Below, piece by piece: positions 23,435 through 36,572 of a stretch of 64,000 nucleotides of DNA. Position 1 is the first letter of the stretch, and each line of letters opens with the position of its first letter. The stretch spans positions 2,604,001 to 2,668,000 of the forward strand of contig JAECYW010000003.1 in assembly GCA_023014335.1 (NCBI GenBank), read 5' to 3'. The DNA comes from Galerina marginata. Taxonomy: Eukaryota; Basidiomycota; Agaricomycetes; Agaricales; Galerinaceae. Below the pieces are notes generated by a model. It had not been told where the DNA came from. It was given only the letters and a program-made list of their open reading frames with translations, and did no database searches. The position numbers and the translations under genes are program-made.

Positions 23435-23806
23435 TGTGAGGTCTTGGTGATACCTCCAAGTCCTGTTATCGTGCAGTCATTTGTATCCTATAGAAATAGG
23501 TTTTCGGATGTATCTCTCATCGTCTTTCGTCTGTTGTCTTGTTCATTTGTAAAGTTTTGTAGAGCTATCTTGGGCTATCGAATTGCTATTTATATACCCT
23601 GTATTGATTTATGTCCTCTGTCTTTCTCCTGTTTCCTACGGGGCAACAGTTGTTACCAGAGATTGACAGGCTGTGCAGTGCGAATTGGCTTAGCCAGGCG
23701 GGTCCTACTCGACTCCGAGTACTATACCTTCAAACCACCAACTAACTATCTGACAAAAGTTGGCAACGGCTTAGACACAATTCTTGCCTTACCTTCAAAG
23801 GAGAGC
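23435..23806. other. Intergenic before the LIM gene
   Basis: 372 bp; an open frame runs through the right half in phase with the LIM gene but lacks an ATG that looks better than 23807. Probably promoter and 5' UTR. Confidence 0.4.
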
Positions 23807-24423
23807 ATGGACGCACCTAGCAAGAATCCCAATCGAACGCAAACCGTGCTTGATCTACACCGTGACCCTAAAAACGAATCACTGAAGGACAAATTGGCTA
23901 CTGTGGACACCAGGCTATGTCCAGGCTGCAGGAAGCCTGCTGCTGGAAAGAAAGGAGGTCTTGTCATCGCATGCGGGTGAGTAGCACCAGTCCTTTTCGA
24001 GAGGGGAACCCTGCCGCTTGAGCTCACCTGTCAACTTTTCCGGACAGGGAATCATTCTTTCATGTGGATTGCTATAATTGCAAAAATTGCCAATCCGCTA
24101 TAGGGATACAGGATCCAATTCTCCTCGATATCGACCGACTTCCCCTCTGTGAAAAGTGTTTTCACAAGTGCACCGCCTGCCAACTAACTATCATGGACAA
24201 AATACTCTACGTCGGGCGTGATAGTTTTCCTTACCATACGGAATGCTTCAAATGTAAAAAGTGCAGCAAACCTCTGGAAGGAGAAAAATTTGCCAAGAGC
24301 CGCCAATCTATTTACTGCACGGAGTGCCACGACAAACGCGTTGACAAGATCAAAAGACATTTGGAAAAGAAGGAAGAAAGAGAAAGAAATGCTTATGGGG
24401 GAATTGCCTCTCCACCGCCTTGA
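23807..24423 (+). CDS. LIM-domain protein
   Basis: Two exons (23807-23976, 24048-24423) give 181 residues. After a ~45-residue polar N-terminus, two LIM zinc-binding units follow. The first has CPGC, FHVDC, CKNC and CEKC; the second has CTAC, YHTECFKCKKC and CTECH. The C-terminus is a charged helix (DKIKRHLEKKEERERN). LIM domains mediate protein contacts, often at actin structures or in signalling. Short two-LIM proteins occur widely in basidiomycetes; I cannot tell which subfamily this is. The intron interrupts the first LIM unit just before its His and is required for the zinc-ligand spacing. Confidence 0.85.
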
Positions 24424-24738
24424 TATGATCTCTTGATTTATTAAATTATTCAATGCCTGGTGTAAAGATAAGTAGGTAGTAGTGTACTTTAAATTTGTAA
24501 AAATGTAAAATTAGTGTACTCTCAAGTGTTCGTGGGCGAAGATATCAAATCGAACATTATTCGTCCATGCAGCTGCGGAAAACCATGCTTCCAATTGGGT
24601 AAAGCAATTCTGTAAATACATTATTTGGACTACAATACCCTATCATTACGCAAAGCACAACAGCTATAAATTGGCCATAGAACACCTCGAAAGATCAGTA
24701 TTATGCACGCCGCATTTCCTAGATTCCAATTTCTTCGT
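24424..24738. other. Convergent 3' region
   Basis: 315 bp between the LIM stop and the stop of the minus-strand helicase; A/T-rich, likely 3' UTRs of both. Confidence 0.5.
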
Positions 24739-27700
24739 CTACTCTGCCTCTCGTAAGATAGGCCGCTCGAAAGCAGCAGCATCTTCATCGTCGTCATCGA
24801 ACTCGAATCCATCGTCCGCATGTGCCTGAATAATCGTCGCCTTCAGTCTTGCAAGCATTTCCTCCGCGTCTGCTTCGGCACGAGATCGTCTCTCCACACC
24901 AAATTCTTCAGTAGCGAGGACGGGGTCTTGCGGGTCCCAGTCAATCTGCTTTCCTTTCCAACCTCCACGGGTATGTACGAAGTTGAGGAAGCCTCTCCAA
25001 AGCGGGTCGAGAGAGAGAACGATGGGATTGCCGATCACGATGAGCAGGGCTTGTGCTCGTGTGAGCGCCACTAATTATGTCGGTAAGTCGATCAAAAAAC
25101 GCATTCATACAGCTATTTATTGCCATAAAACGTACCGTTCAACCGGCTCTTATTCGCCACGAATCCGAGAGATCGCCTGATATCGGAAGTTACAAAGTCC
25201 TTGTTGCTTCGGACTGTCGAAATGATGATTACGCGTCGTTCCTATTGATAAAACGAACATTGAGCAAGAAAGAAGAGGTGGCGGGTGATAATGCATATAC
25301 CTGTCCTTGGAATTCTTCCACACTTCCTACTTTGATATCACGCAATTTATGATCCTTGAAAAGGAGATCCGATATCTTGCACCGCTGTGCATGATATGGC
25401 GTGATGACACCAATGTGTTCAGCTTCTATAAAAATTATTCATCAGTATCAGTCATCATCGGAAGATTGAGATACCAACTTATGTTATTCTTCCTATTATT
25501 GATAAGGGACATGCAATACTTCTTAACCTGCGTCGCCTCGTCGATATTGAAAAAAGAAGGCGAATGTGCTTCCCGCTCATCTTTGCCAATGATGGCATGA
25601 AACAGCAAAGGGAATCGTTTCTTCGGTAACTCCTCGTAGTTTTCCAACGAACAAATCATAGCCTTATTGCCGCAGGTCTGTAGTTCTGAATTGTAGAATT
25701 GCTCGTTGGAGAAGTGTAGGATATCGGAATGAGATCGGAAGTTCTTCACGAGTTTGACAATACTGAATCCATCCAATGTCTTGGTCAACTAACATCAAAT
25801 AGAAAGGGAAAAAACCTACGTGATGCCTCGGTATACGTCCAAGTTGTAGATCTCGCGCTGCATAATGCGAGCGAGGTAACTAGTCTTCAACCCCAGCTGG
25901 CCTGCTAGACTAGAATTGATAACTGGACCGAGTTGTTGATTATCACCAGCAAGAATGACGTTCGTTTTGTCATTGGCAATGCTCATGATGGGTACCATCA
26001 GTTCGGGTTCCTTGCCTTGCCCAGCTTCGTCAATGAATATATGACTAAAATGCCCTCTCTTTAGCCCTAAAGATGCAGGAACGCCGGCAGACAAACAGGT
26101 TGACACAACAACCCTGTATTTGGCCAATTGTTCTGCGTCAGGCATGGTAAAGACTTTGTTCTCATTTATAGTCGAGAAGTCGCGGAGTGATTTTGGCAGG
26201 TCATCCATCCTTCGACTGAGAGCGTTAAGTCGGTAGACTTCAGATCTTCCACGATTCATGAGCTTCATGGCGATCTCGTCTGCCGCAGAGTTGTTCGGGC
26301 TACATGCCAGGATGCGAACACTGGGATCGCGGTCAAGAAGCTGCTTCATTGCTTCTACGATTGTAATTGTTTTGCCTGTTCCTGGTCTAAGATCAATGGT
26401 TAGTATCAGAACTCAATGAAATGTCGCAAATTTAGACGTACGGGCCAAAAACCACGAATGGAACACTGCCAGGCTTCTGATTTATGATGGCAGCAACAGT
26501 TTCCTTCTGTTCATCATCCTCACCGAGAGGACGATAAAAGGGCACAATCTCGGATATCTTGCTTGGCAAAATACGTGTCACGCCTTGGATATGAGCCGGT
26601 CCAGGGAACAAAAGGCGGACAGGATTGAATTTGTTCGTCAGAACTTGGTGCATCCGACGAAATGGAAGCCGGTTGAGAACAAAGCGAACGTCAAACTTTG
26701 TGCCTTTGTAAGTGCTGAACTCATCACTGAAGCGAAGGCTGACGTGGTTTTGGTGTACTTGATGAACACGGCCTTCGTACCAAGTCCGTGTATTCAGTGT
26801 TTCGGAGCCTTCGGGTCTGCTGACGAGGATGAAATCACCGACAAGTACGGAAGGCCGGTTTTCAGCCAGTCCTTCCACCAAGAGCCTTGGGATGGCTTAT
26901 CAGCAATAGTGGAGAATTCAAGAGACACGGGCATACTTGTATCGCGGATAGTCCGACTGTAATTCAGCGTCGGTCAGCGAGTATGCGTCCAGATCCAGCC
27001 TAAAAATAAGTTTAGTGGAGTCCAATAATAGGGTATAAGAGATAACAAAAGCTCACTTGACCCGTTCCTCCTCGAGGTATAGCAAGACTTGGAACCAGGC
27101 ACCATAGGTCTTTTCATTGAAAACTTGGGGCATGAAGCGCTTGACACTTGATGCCGCCCGTTTCGTAGAGCCTGGTCCATATGCTGCATCAATGAGTGCA
27201 CGAGGAGGATCAAATGTCTTGAGTTTTTCAACCCATGCCGTCTTCGTCCATGTTGGTGGTCGCAAGCTCCGGACTATCGTGCCGGTGGGATTGAATTTGG
27301 TGGACTTCCGTCGAGTATAAGGAGCCTTGGCCTTGAGTTGTTCATGGTCTTCCCTGGATCCAACAGTTGCCTCCACGGTACGGATGATAATGAACGAAAT
27401 ACGCTTCTCCAAGTCAAAGAATGCAAGTTCGAGGGTGTCTTCAAAGTAGCCCGCGAAGGAAGGGTGAAAAACGATCGAGACGTATCTCGTCGACCCTTTC
27501 TGCACAACTCGAGCCTTTCCTCTGAGCCGCGCAGAGAATCTGCGAGGCTGTCTATCAAATCCTGGAATGTGACGGTATATTAAGAACGTACTTGGCTCCA
27601 TGTTCATCTGCCCGACTGGACGACATCATTCGACAGTGCCTCAATGAAACCGGCGAGTCGGAACTGGAGATCGAGAGGATGGTTTCAACAGGATTCTCGC

Positions 27701-28267
27701 CGTCCAAAATACCAAGGTGGACACCATTCCTTCCGGACACCGTCACGCCTTCTTTGTCGTCCTTGGCAATTTCCAACTCCTCCTGCATCTCATCATGGCG
27801 CTTGCGCCTGATGTGTTCAGCAACGTGCGCGTCATATTCAGAGTTATCAACCCTCCTCCGGCAATGCTCGCAGACCAACTTTTCTTCAGGCTCCGCAGCA
27901 GTGGGCGTCAAAGGGTCCTGTTAAATAAGTAGATGAGATGAAGTGCAAATCGCGAATATCAGCGACTTACAGCCCCATCGTGATGGAGATATCGTTGTCC
28001 ATCTGTACGCGTTGGACCCTGAGCTTGACTACTGCGACCTTGGCTGAAATTCTGGTTGTGGATACCAGCTCCTGGATTCTCCAGAGACAAAAGCGCCTTT
28101 TTGTGAGGTTTCCCGCGCATGTGAGGCCCCTTCGAAAGTGAAAGCAGAACGCGCCCGCACGAGCACTTGAAAATATCGTGGCGCAAGGAACAATTCCTTC
28201 CAAAGCCACATCCTGTCGTAACAAAAGGAATGCAGTACATTGGGTTGATCGGATTAACTGTAGACAT
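24739..28267 (-). CDS. MOV10/SDE3-like superfamily 1 RNA helicase with N-terminal zinc fingers
   Basis: Upf1-like SF1 helicase of the MOV10/SDE3 group, linked in other organisms to small-RNA silencing and transposon control. Ten exons (24739-25070, 25136-25241, 25301-25425, 25479-25788, 25837-26386, 26442-26885, 26937-26999, 27057-27539, 27592-27917, 27971-28267) join to 1011 residues. Seen: a CCCH finger (C-x7-C-x5-C-x3-H) at residues ~11-29, a C2H2 finger (CEHC...H...H) near 115, a beta-rich middle ([20 protein letters not shown]), motif I GPPGTGKT around 537, motif II IDEAGQG, motif [31 protein letters not shown] and VALTRA. Motif I is split by an intron. The acidic C-terminus (FDDDDED) is not conserved. 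Helicase class sure; silencing role inferred from family. Confidence 0.93.
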
Positions 28268-28894
28268 AACGAGCGCGACGAATTAGCTGTAGAGACTGTA
28301 GTAGATTCAAGGAGCTTGTTGACAATGGGCTCTGGTGGAGAGTTCAGGAAGATTAGACGCTGAAGGTCGACTGTCGTCGTTGGAAGGAATAGAAAGAAAG
28401 GAGAACTCTTGAGAACTTAGCCCGGATGCCTCGAGCCTCGTGGCCTGGTTCTAAGAGTTTCCGGGACTTTCAGAGCCGGCAGCTCGAATTCCTCGTTTCT
28501 GCGTCGTGGAGGTGAAGAGTGAAGAATGGGAAGGAAAGAGCTGGCTGCGGCGTCCACACATCTTGTTTGACTATATTGAAGACCGCCCATGTCCGAGTCC
28601 ACTGTCAACTTTCAGGCCTAATTATGGTTGGGTGCAAAATGGGACCAATGAGATGATGTCCTCGACCAAGGGCGTTTCAACACCTTCCGAATGTTTTTTT
28701 ATAGAAAATAATTTCTCATGGTTTACTCTTCCCAACTGATGCTGTCATACGTAAGTCATGTCTTATTTCCTAGCATCGTAGCATGTTTATTGCTCTGGCT
28801 GAATATCTGAAAAGAAAAATAAGATAGAAGAGAAATAAACATTCAGCCGTGATTCCCAAGTAATTCCGTTTCAAGATTCCAAAGTAGATCGCCA
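28268..28894. other. Intergenic between helicase and aminopeptidase genes
   Basis: 627 bp, both flanking genes on the minus strand. It should hold the helicase promoter and the aminopeptidase 3' UTR. Open frames of 63-77 codons are not convincing. Confidence 0.45.
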
Positions 28895-31800
28895 TCAAAG
28901 AGGGCTGCATTCACGCCTGAGCCATTCCAACGTCTTAGTGTCATTCTTCAACAACGGCGACACTTTTTCGAATGTCTCCGCATGGTAGCTATTGAGCCAC
29001 TTCTTCTCTTGCTCCGTCAGCAACGTCGTGTCGATGAGCTTCTTTTGAATGGGGCATCTGTGCAGATTGCAACGCGTCAACGTCAAGCCACGTGAAGGTT
29101 GGCAAGAGCCACTCACAAAGTAACATTCTCGAACCCGAGATACCCTTTATCTCCAAAGTTATTCGGCGTCTTGACCTCCTTGACAAGGACGATGTTCTCA
29201 ATCCGAATGCCGAAGCGCCCATCAGCGTAGTAGCCAGGCTCGTTCGAGACGGTCATGCCAGCCTTCAACGGGGAATTGTTGAGGGCTATGGATTCGGAGA
29301 GCAGTCAGTCAGCGTTTTAAGCTAACGATCAAACGAGAAGCAACTGGAAACAAAGAAGCAAGGAAGAGTGTTCTTGAAACACTTACTTATCCGTGTGCCG
29401 ATTCCATGAGGACCTTCATGTACGTTGAGGAAGTGGCCTACGCCATGACCAGTTCCGTGCCTTCGGTAGAAGCAGATTATTAGCCAAATAGTAAACACCG
29501 TCGGCTATCTGTGGTTATTACCTGAAATCTAACAATGAAGTTCATGTCAAAATTTATCAGCTGAAGCGATAGCAAAAAACATACCTAGTCCATCTTGCCA
29601 CAACGCCCGACGCGCAAATGAATCACTACGGGAGAAAATTCAGTAAAAAAACCGCTAACCACTGTAAAGCCAACAAAAAAAAAAAAAAAAAAAATTGTGT
29701 AGAGACGAACATAATATATCCAGTCGTCCCAACTGGGAAAACCGCCGTGTCGATGGCGATATTTCCCTGCAAAACCCTTGTAAAGGCCCTCTTCTCCTCT
29801 GCTGTTGGTGTGCCAAAGTGCTTTATAGAAAACAACAGTCAGCAAACGTCAGTCAGATCAGGACGATAGAAATCCGTACCCAGGTTCTTGTAACATCTGT
29901 TGTGCCATCCAAGTATTGGCCTAGCAGTGCCACGTCCGTTAAAATTGTATCCGAAGAATCATTCCGAGCGATGTAAGCATACCTCCAGAGTCACAGAGGT
30001 ATATCTAAGTCCGACATCAGCATGAGAGCATGAGAGCGTGTGCGATAAGATATATACCTGATTCTGCTTGATGATATCGCAGTCATTAGAATCGGGTGAA
30101 TAATGGATGATAGCTATACAAGAGAACGAGAAGTCAACCTGATATCCATTAACAATGTTTCAAAAGCTTACCTCCGTTGGGTCCAGTCGAGGAGATAGTA
30201 GTGAAGGATAAGCCTTGGAAAAAGTCCAACTCTCTAAGCGAAAACGCAGTCAACACTCATCCAGTGCCCAATAATAGCAACTCACGATCTAAACTTCTCC
30301 AGCTGATCAGACCCCTGACTCTCGCTAAGTTCCACTCCGTTGTTTAGCTGCTCCTCCAGCCATGCAAAGTATTTCGCAAGCGCAACGCCATCCCTAACAT
30401 GACTCTGCCTGAATCCCTCCAGCTCCGTCTCATTCTTGATAGCCTTGAGGTCAGTTATCGGCGAGCGGACGATCGTGTACGTTCCTTTCCCTAGGGCCTC
30501 GGCAACGGCAAGACTGGCCTTGTCGCTAAGGAGGATTTTCTGCAAACACATTAAATGGGTTAATTGAGATGAAACAATTTTAAGCAGCGTCAAATACGAA
30601 CCGAATCATCCTTGAGGTCGAGCGTCCCAGCCAGCCCATTCAGGTACGGGAAGAACTCGCCATATGGCTTGATTTTTACATGATCGCCTAGGTAAGCTTC
30701 TGCACTCCCATCCAGCTGGTCGCTTTCGACAAACAAAACAACACTGTCGGTAGTTATCACAGCATATGAAAAAAACACTGATGAACCGGGAAGGTTAGCC
30801 ACAGGAGTCAATTTTATCTGAGAAAGGCGTAAAAAAACACACCAGGGTTAAAGTCGATATCCGATCCTCTCAGGTTAAACAACCACGCCACTTCGTCCAG
30901 CATCGTAACTACGATTGCCTTGGCCTTCTTCTTCGTCAGTTCTTCTCGGACTTTCGCAACCTTGTCTCGGTGAGATTGGCCTATAGCAAAGCAGAATTGA
31001 TTTGGTTAACAAAGAAGCGAAAAGGCAACGTAAGCGAAAAGCCTCGAACCTGAATACTTTTCATCAAGGTGAAACACTTTATTCTTCGGTCTCGGTGGTC
31101 GCTCATCCCAAATAGCGTCCACTAAGTTTTTTGGTACGGATACCAAGGAAGACTCTTTCGCTGTGAGTTGCTTGTTTAAGCTTTCTGCATCGGCTGTGGA
31201 CAAAGAAAGAAAAGGGAGGGTCAGAATGAGATTAAAACTTCAAAATCGGATGGCGATAGCAGCCAAGTGTCCGTCCCAAGTCGATGAAAAGGAAAATAAA
31301 CGTACAAGCAGAGATGAGAGTAGGATCGATGCCAATCTTCGTCTTGGGTTCCAAGTTCTGTTATCATTTAATTTTTGTGCCACATGGCTCTCAGAAAGAT
31401 GATCGCATACCTTGTGAAGAAACTCCTGCCATGTCGGTACATCTGTATGGTATCGCGACTTCAATCCTATCCCAGCCAGCAGGTCCAAGAAAACGCACCA
31501 GGCAGACCCTGCTTCATCAATTTCCAGTTCCTATTGCCCAATCAATGAGAATCGCGTCCTTCCAATGAAACGGGGGGGCAACTGACTGATCGAGCTGCTT
31601 CCCTGCTTGGAGGAAATATCGGCCGTCCGTGAACAGGAATGCTTGATCCAGAGTAACGATCGCACAACCTATAATGAAGGGAGAACAGGACAACCATTGT
31701 CGTCAAAAATTGAGCCCGACCAGCAACATTATTGACAAACCTGCGGACCCATTGAACCCCGAGATGAACGCTCGCCTCTCGTCGCAGTGAGCAAGATACT

Positions 31801-32211
31801 CGCTAGAATCTAGAATGTGTAACGTCTAATCAGTCAGTTCAACGGATCCGCCCTGGAATTTGGAAGCAAAGGCAACATACGCTGATCCTCGCTCGGAACC
31901 ACGAACGCTTGCACCTCAAAACCCTTCGACTGCATCAACTCCCTGAGCCGCGCGAGACGCTCCGTGGTATTGACCGTATGTTGACCTGCTGCACCCATAG
32001 TGTCCGTAGTCTCTGCCGTCGTGTTTCTTGTATGTACAGCACGCGTGGATAATGTCCGTCGATGTGGATGTATCCCTCGAACCAGAGAGAAAGTCGATGC
32101 TGCTATCGATCGCGCTTGGAGGTGACCGTGTAAGTTCAAGCGTATGTGGGACCACGCAAGAAGAGTCTGAATCCGAGGCCAAACATGGGGCTGCCAATTG
32201 CAACACCGCAT
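28895..32211 (-). CDS. Xaa-Pro aminopeptidase P (M24 metallopeptidase)
   Basis: Releases N-terminal residues that precede proline; a two-metal enzyme. About 17 exons; those checked keep frame. N-terminal domain: [46 protein letters not shown]. Catalytic domain: [13 protein letters not shown] (metal Asp pair), [38 protein letters not shown] (metal His), [19 protein letters not shown] (metal Glu) and GFENVTL (second Glu). Stop at 28895-28897. Two starts are possible: ATG at 31998 gives the usual cytosolic form; the same frame is open to ATG 32211, adding ~71 residues rich in Arg, Ser and Leu with no acidic residue before the last few ([19 protein letters not shown]), a typical mitochondrial presequence. 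One gene could thus make two forms. One intron (near 29670-29693) holds a ~22-base homopolymer T run on the coding strand. Confidence 0.93.
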
Positions 32212-35200
32212 GGGTTCGCCGGATATTTTCGAATACGTGGGGGTTGATACGAACAGCCATCGCCAAGGCGGCCCGACACAACTCTCGTGGGTTGAAATCT
32301 GACTTGAGGGTCGTCAGATAGTGCAAACCCTTCCTCTTGGTCCGACATATAAGAATCGTGCAGTATTATTGGGCGAATGAGACGAATAAAATAAAATAAA
32401 ATCCATATTTTGATGGGGTACAAGACTCGTAGGTAAGTATAGACAGGGAAAGATGCCGATGCTTGTATGACAAAATTGCAGGTAAAGAAGGGGCAAGAAG
32501 AAATGTACGACGATGGGCTTGAAGGCCAGAGATTAAATTTACAATAACAATATAAGAAGGCAATACAGGAGACGTATTCAGACCGCGCCGAGAAGATACA
32601 GAAATGTGATATTGTGTTTCGTTTTCGACAAGACGTTATGCATCTTGAGGTCGAGGGTCATGCAGGCTGTTTGTTGAAATAAAAGCCCAAGTCTTGAGAA
32701 TATCGAAGCTGGACATGCCACGCCGTCGTGGTTGGATCGAGATCGCAGCAGAAGCAGAAGTGAGAGGTGTGAAGAGTGTTTTTTATTTGGCCATATCCAT
32801 AGAGGGCAACTTCAATCGTTGGTCTCGAGAAGCGTTGACTGAAGTAACACGTCGACCATGGAACACGGCACACAATTAGACCCAAACTGGCTTTAAGGAT
32901 TGAAGAGATTAGGCACGAGGCATGAAGTCGAGTCGAGACAAAGGATGATCGCTCGTCCACAAGGCTGCTCTTCTTTTTGAGTTTACGTTGAAGTCGGCCA
33001 AGTACCTTGAACCCTGATCGGCGAATAGGTTTGGAGCCACAAGGCCGATTATCACAGAGTACGAGCTTAGATACAGGTATTGGCACTGATAATCGCACTG
33101 CAGCTGGAACAGGAGCCCAAAGACAGAACACGAGTGATTTTTTTTTCTTTGTTGATTTTACGTCAATAATTGACCATAAAATCTGTGGTCTTGTGCTAGA
33201 CTCCTTAACTGTCCATAGTAGCGGTCCAGACAAACAAGGGAGGCTAACACGGGAGTTCGTTGGCGAATGGCGTTCGTCCAGTGCAAAGGATGATAGTAGA
33301 TAGGACCCGTTTGAGAGGGAGAATATGAATGCCTATACAGATGGTTGGCGGTTTGGTGTGGGAGGTCTAATTCGTGGGGCCATATTGCAATGAGTGACGA
33401 CCATCCTGTAGACACCTTTCATCTTACGCAATATTTCTGTTCAATGAGCTGATAGACAATGTTCTGGCATGAAGCGAGGGGCCACGGGATGTACTCGAGT
33501 ACGGTCATGAGCTGTGGAAGGGAGCTTCGGTCATTGTATGTTGTTTGTCGACTGTGAGGCCACATACATTGATTCAGAGAGATATCAAGATGAAAGACCG
33601 ATTACCAAAGACAAGGAAGGTTTATTTGGACCCAAAGCTGGTTCAATAAATAACAGGAACCTCAGTTGGGTGGTTGGACCTAATAAAGATCATGAGAAAG
33701 GAGAACCCACGGCAGAATATTGAACTGAGCAACATGGGGTCATTGTGGGTTGGTGGGATTTTGGACGCTATATTGATGGTTGATGTGAGGAAATGAGAGC
33801 TTACATCAACGGACAGGCTTGAAGAAAAAATTGATGTCGGACGCGCAATTCAAGCCCCATCTTAGGCATCGATGAATCGCAGGCGCCAGAATTCCGCATC
33901 CAGGAAGTTGGTAAGCTACAAAGGAATAACCACCGAAGTTGTGATCATCACTTGCACAGCAGACACGATGAATTCTGAGTGATTAATGCGTGATGCTTGT
34001 TCGATTCTATAACATCGATGTGGTCAATGACAATTCACGATCTAAGATGAGAATGACCAGTTTCAGGCAACGTACGTTGATTCCTAAGGCTGATGGGGGA
34101 ACACCTACACCCGTCCTCTTTCAGCTACATCGCCTCACTGTATTGAGGAGCTATTTAAATCGATCGTATACTGGCCAGCTGTGCCATATTAACCTAGGTA
34201 TATGTCGTAGTATTGATAGCTTTATCGACTGTCGACCTATTAGCAGAATGGGTCATCGTCGATGTTGTGTCTCATGTTCAACTCCACGGGAAAATTGGGA
34301 AAGTCAGATTTGAGATCCAGGTAGGGGGCCAAGCAACTCGGCGGGAGCAGAATTTTACAAAGTGGCAAGCGTTTCAAATCGAAACTTCGTCTGAAATCCA
34401 TGTCAGTTTGTCCAGCAGACTGAGAGCGTCGAGGTCACCAACGAACAGTAGCACTTTATGGGTCCAAAACGGAGCAGATAGTTTTGGAGCTGCGACCCCT
34501 GGTGTAAAAGGCATAAATAAGCGTGTATGTTTATCGGAAGCTTGGCCGTTAGATGTTGGTCATTTTGCTCGTATCTGTTGTGCTGGGACTTGTCAATTGG
34601 TTGGGATTGACGAAGGAATCGAGTCAGAGACTGACATGCGCGTTTTGTCACGATCACATGACTTGTGTGTTGAACACTGTCAGTGTCACGATTCGAATTT
34701 GTATGTTGGTGACTTGTACGCTTGTTCCTACCTGTACAACGGCAGCGGGTACATCCCTATGCGACATTGTAGGTCTTCCTATAGTTGAAAATTCCTGAAA
34801 AATAATATATACCCTTCCGATTTTTTGACAGAAGCGGCTCTGATACACGGTGCACCCGACCCCTGGAACCTTCCTGACTGCATCAACCACAAGAACTTGG
34901 CTGTGAACTAGGACCAGCTATGACCATCGATTGCTCCTTCCCTTTATGTTTTAGACCCCATTCTTTTGAAAAAGAGTACTTAACCAACGAACGGGTGAAC
35001 GGTGTGAACCTGACATATGTAGTTGCTGGCCTCGCTTCGGGGTCAGTTGTACCATCCAAGCTGCTAGGGTAGCCCTAGTCCAGCGCTCTCTTCCAGCTTG
35101 GAGTTCCGAGTGGGAATAAACTAGTAGTGGTCGAGGAACCCGGATAGGAACGGAAGTAATCGCAACAGCATTAAACAAGCTCAAGAACAGGGAGGCAATC

Positions 35201-36572
35201 AGTTGTTCTGCAGGAGTGGAATTTATTACTATTAACGTCAGTCTCTCTTTCATGATACGTTGGGCGTGGCCGATGTTTTGCAAATTTTTGATGGAGGGGA
35301 CGACTGAAAATATTTTAGGAAAACCCCAAAAAATCCGCCTTCTCTGAGGACATTTTCTAGATCAATGGCCCCAGTTTTCACTGATAGTGAACCGCATGCT
35401 CTGTGGAATAAAGCTGCAGATGCCAAATACGGGTCCCACAAACTGCATATCTCGAGCGTTGGACGTAATTAGCCGAAACCAGCTATGTGTGGCGCAAATC
35501 AATTTCAACTAATAAAATAGGCGCAGTTGGATCCATCATCCCCCACAGTTGTCTTTTCGCTGGATATCGATGATCCAACAGTTCTGTCCCACAGGATGCT
35601 CGGTCAACAGTCCATCTGCATGTCATAGAATGACACAGAAGCTTTTTCTGGCTTATCGCATCCCCGGAGGAGGTAAGATCAATGATTGCCATCATCTCGG
35701 GCTTGTCTTATTTGCACATTCCGTACCACGGGACCTGCCTCATGCTATCCCGAGTCCCGTCGATCACTTTCTTTGACATGGATGCCGCAAAATAGAGTGG
35801 TGATTATTGGTGATATACCAGTCCCTTCGCGCTATTGGCCCAGGATTTCCCAAACTGACACCATCTCAGCAGGATTCCGCCTCGGTTTCTCGCAATGCGA
35901 TCATTTTAGTAGACAAACTTTGGACGATGACAGATCCCCCTAGGCAGGAAGACCTAGGCGTCATCTACGCGAGAAAAAAGCGGTGCGTTTTACCACGTCT
36001 CGCCTGTTCGCCTGTGCCTGGGGATGTTTTGAAATTGTTACAACATCGCTTTCCTGCCATCTTGAAACCTGCCGTCGAGGTAATCCGCTCATACCACGCG
36101 AAGTATCAGGCATTGGCGGGCTTCCGGAATATCTAATTCTTCCATGTCTGTGCCACACGAGTTTCTGTTGGGGAGGCCGGATGACAGGCTAAAATTGGTG
36201 CAGCGACATCTACTCAATGATGCCTTGGATTTGCCTTGACTTATGAAACGATTTGTTTGGAGGTTGTTCACATATAAGATCGGGTTATCCTTTGAGCGTA
36301 CTTCATTGACCTCCTACGCTAATCTGGGTTTTCCGGTTATGCTTCGAGATTGATAATTCCCTTTCCATCGAACTCAAGGACGATCTGCCCCATCCTCCCC
36401 TCCCGGCTTCGACGATCTTTGTAAGTCTGCGTCCCTCGAACTCCTATTTACACCCTGTGCAGGAAACCTAATCCGCTGTTCTCCCACAACAGAATGTGCA
36501 TTCGGGATTAAACATAATATCCAACGCCACCACATTCGTTTCGCTATCGACTACCTTACGACCTTCGTAATA
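32212..36572. other. Gene-poor region, 4.4 kb
   Basis: No gene can be supported. The longest frames (minus 32658-33233, 191 codons; plus 34213-34788, 191 codons) show no domain, no plausible splice continuation and odd composition. A 109-codon plus frame at 35807-36136 and a hydrophobic 81-codon plus frame at 34553-34798 (MLVILLVSVVLGLVNWLG) are noted but unsupported. Old transposon or pseudogene remains are possible. Confidence 0.45.

Noticed and set aside
29670..29695. Run of about two dozen A residues
   Set aside because: It lies inside an intron of the aminopeptidase gene (a T tract on the coding strand), not a retroposed poly(A) tail.
32658..33233. 191-codon minus-strand frame
   Set aside because: No domain, no neighbouring exons, composition unlike a fungal protein; probably chance.
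34213..34788. 191-codon plus-strand frame
   Set aside because: No recognisable motif or splice pattern; probably chance.
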